A stretch of 64,000 bases of DNA, from NCBI GenBank assembly GCA_037046735.1, contig JBAOHC010000027.1, forward strand, positions 248,001 through 312,000, in the 5' to 3' direction. The stretch comes from JADKAV01 sp037046735. Its GTDB lineage: Bacteria > Actinomycetota > Actinomycetes > S36-B12 > UBA10799. Of the stretch, positions 63,049 to 64,000 are shown in pieces (position 1 is the first letter of the stretch; each line of letters starts with the position of its first letter). A program made the position numbers and the translations under genes. Under the pieces are notes generated by a model. The model ran no database searches. It was not told the DNA's origin and saw only the letters and a program-made list of their open reading frames with translations.

Positions 63049-64000
63049 CTATGGCACCGCTGTCACCGCACTCAAGGCCGGACCCTGGAAGGTCACGTTG
63101 AGTTCGTTCACGGGCTTCTGCCAGCTGAAGTCGAACGGCGCCGAGTTGCTGCCGTAGTACCCGGAAGGCCAGCCCTTGCCGGACAGGGTGGGGACCGGCC
63201 AGTTGTTGCCATAGGCATTGGCCGTCGGGCTGCCGTTCGCGGAGTTGACCTTGAGCCCGGGCAGGCTGATGGTCGGTGATGCCGTGCAGCCGAACTGAGT
63301 GGGCACCGCCGGTGTTCCATCCAGAGTGACCATGTCCGCCATGTTGGCCGGCGTCACGGTTCCCAGCGCGACGGCCTGGCTGCCCCCCGCAGAGGCCGCC
63401 TGGATGGACACCGGCTGGTTGGCGGCATTGGGCGCCAGATAGGGCATGTTGATGCCGTCGGTCGCGCTGGACACCGACTCCTCGATGTAGGTCGGCTGGC
63501 CGTCGGCTGTGACCCCGAAGAAGTTCACCAACCAGTCAGCGTCCTGCGGCAGCTGACCGGAGGTGTTCGTCGGGGTATTCGTCAGCGTGCTCTGTTCAAC
63601 CGTGGTCGGCGCCCCGCTACCAAAGGGGGTCGTGAGCGTGGCTGTCATCTGCGAAAGGTCGCAGCGCAGCGTGTAGTTGCCCGTCGAGTCCGCAGTGGCC
63701 GTCATGATCGGCGGATTTCCCTCATTGAGCAGGCCGGCGCTGTACTGCGGATTCGTCAGGTAGCTGAGCTGGATGTACATCTCGCCAAGGGTCGTGTACT
63801 GGCACAGGTAGTCAGTTGGGTTGTATTGGCACTTCGCGGCGCCATCGGGGAACCCGGGATTCGGGCCGACGTACTGCATCAGCCCGTCCTGGAAGGTGGC
63901 AGAGCCACCCGTGTACGTCCCCGACGACGCATTCGGTGAGACCATCGGCGCGGGCATACCACCGTTCCAGTAGTACACCGCGTTGGTCTGCGCGCCGAGC
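63049..64000 (-). CDS. Secreted/extracellular beta-rich protein, N-terminus beyond window
   Basis: The frame is open through the right edge (N-terminal part missing), ending at 63049-63051. At least 315 residues, rich in Thr, Asn, Ser, Gly, Pro: MPAPMVSPNASSGTYTGGSA, LRCDLSQMTATLTTPFGSGA, TVEQSTLTNTPTNTSGQLPQ, LNVTFQGPALSAVTAVP. Composition and paired Cys suggest an exported surface protein. No motif recognised. The 3' end sits 6 bp after the convergent DUF6767-like gene. Confidence 0.7.
   Translation of the reverse strand, partial: LGAQTNAVYYWNGGMPAPMVSPNASSGTYTGGSATFQDGLMQYVGPNPGFPDGAAKCQYNPTDYLCQYTTLGEMYIQLSYLTNPQYSAGLLNEGNPPIMTATADSTGNYTLRCDLSQMTATLTTPFGSGAPTTVEQSTLTNTPTNTSGQLPQDADWLVNFFGVTADGQPTYIEESVSSATDGINMPYLAPNAANQPVSIQAASAGGSQAVALGTVTPANMADMVTLDGTPAVPTQFGCTASPTISLPGLKVNSANGSPTANAYGNNWPVPTLSGKGWPSGYYGSNSAPFDFSWQKPVNELNVTFQGPALSAVTAVP

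Overview
The window is a high-GC, gene-dense chromosome segment from an uncultured-looking member of the Actinomycetota (class Actinomycetes). The evidence is conserved gene order. The first block (yebC-pdxT-pdxS-LemA-like-pimA-patA-pgsA, then HIT and thrS) is the mycobacterial/streptomycete phosphatidylinositol-mannoside neighbourhood. The second block (pgsA2/cls-DUF881-DUF1290-DUF881-gcvH-garA-merR-DUF151-merR-gcvP) matches the mycobacterial Rv1822-Rv1832 order. No rRNA, tRNA or CRISPR array was seen, and nothing is obviously phage-derived.

Layout. 1-9.7 kb: vitamin B6 synthase (pdxS/pdxT), the PIM lipid pathway, a degenerate EF-G-like protein, a HIT hydrolase and threonyl-tRNA synthetase, mostly with 1-8 bp overlaps on the minus strand. 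9.7-12.2 kb: HAD phosphatase, SemiSWEET and a Na+/H+ antiporter. 12.2-20.2 kb: glycine cleavage proteins P and H with GarA-like FHA and two MerR regulators, plus DUF881/DUF1290 envelope proteins and a cardiolipin/PG-type synthase. 20-32 kb: secreted metalloprotease, AzlCD exporter, TerC, DUF4032 kinase-like protein, wax-ester/DGAT acyltransferase, amidase, rifampin ADP-ribosyltransferase (arr), a copper-monooxygenase-like lipoprotein, YihY and an L,D-transpeptidase. 32-46 kb: mainly transport and envelope genes (GlpF, SLC13, SulP), MaoC, SGNH, tandem collagen-like secreted proteins, a papain-like secreted protein, DsbA-like, CYTH, SDR and a monoacylglycerol lipase. 46-54 kb: a regulatory-looking gap, a CbbX/EccA-type AAA+ ATPase, a 956-residue membrane protein with a lipase motif, and a SNF2/SWIM pair. 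54-64 kb: a MITE-like insertion, GT4 glycosyltransferase, argG, an ECF sigma/DUF4349 pair, and small genes with CsoR-type operators and palindromic repeats.

Themes. Envelope lipid synthesis (PatA, PimA, two CDP-alcohol transferases) and central metabolism (PLP, glycine cleavage, arginine) are the conserved backbone. From 20 kb on there are many single-gene transport, secretion and stress functions. The least ordinary signals lie in non-coding gaps: two composite repeat elements with the same geometry but different iteron sequences (32.3 and 46.5 kb), two CsoR-like operators (59.2 and 60.8 kb, the second directly upstream of a 56-residue Cys-rich protein), and a CRP-like palindrome upstream of a 33-codon ORF with a perfect Shine-Dalgarno.

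Data quality. About a dozen genes carry single-base frame breaks (thrS 5' end, DUF4442, DUF4032, collagen-like pair, papain-like protein, SNF2, GT4, a secreted protein, SHOCT protein), several at short homopolymers. This looks more like residual assembly error than gene decay. Such genes are annotated as one locus with the break described.
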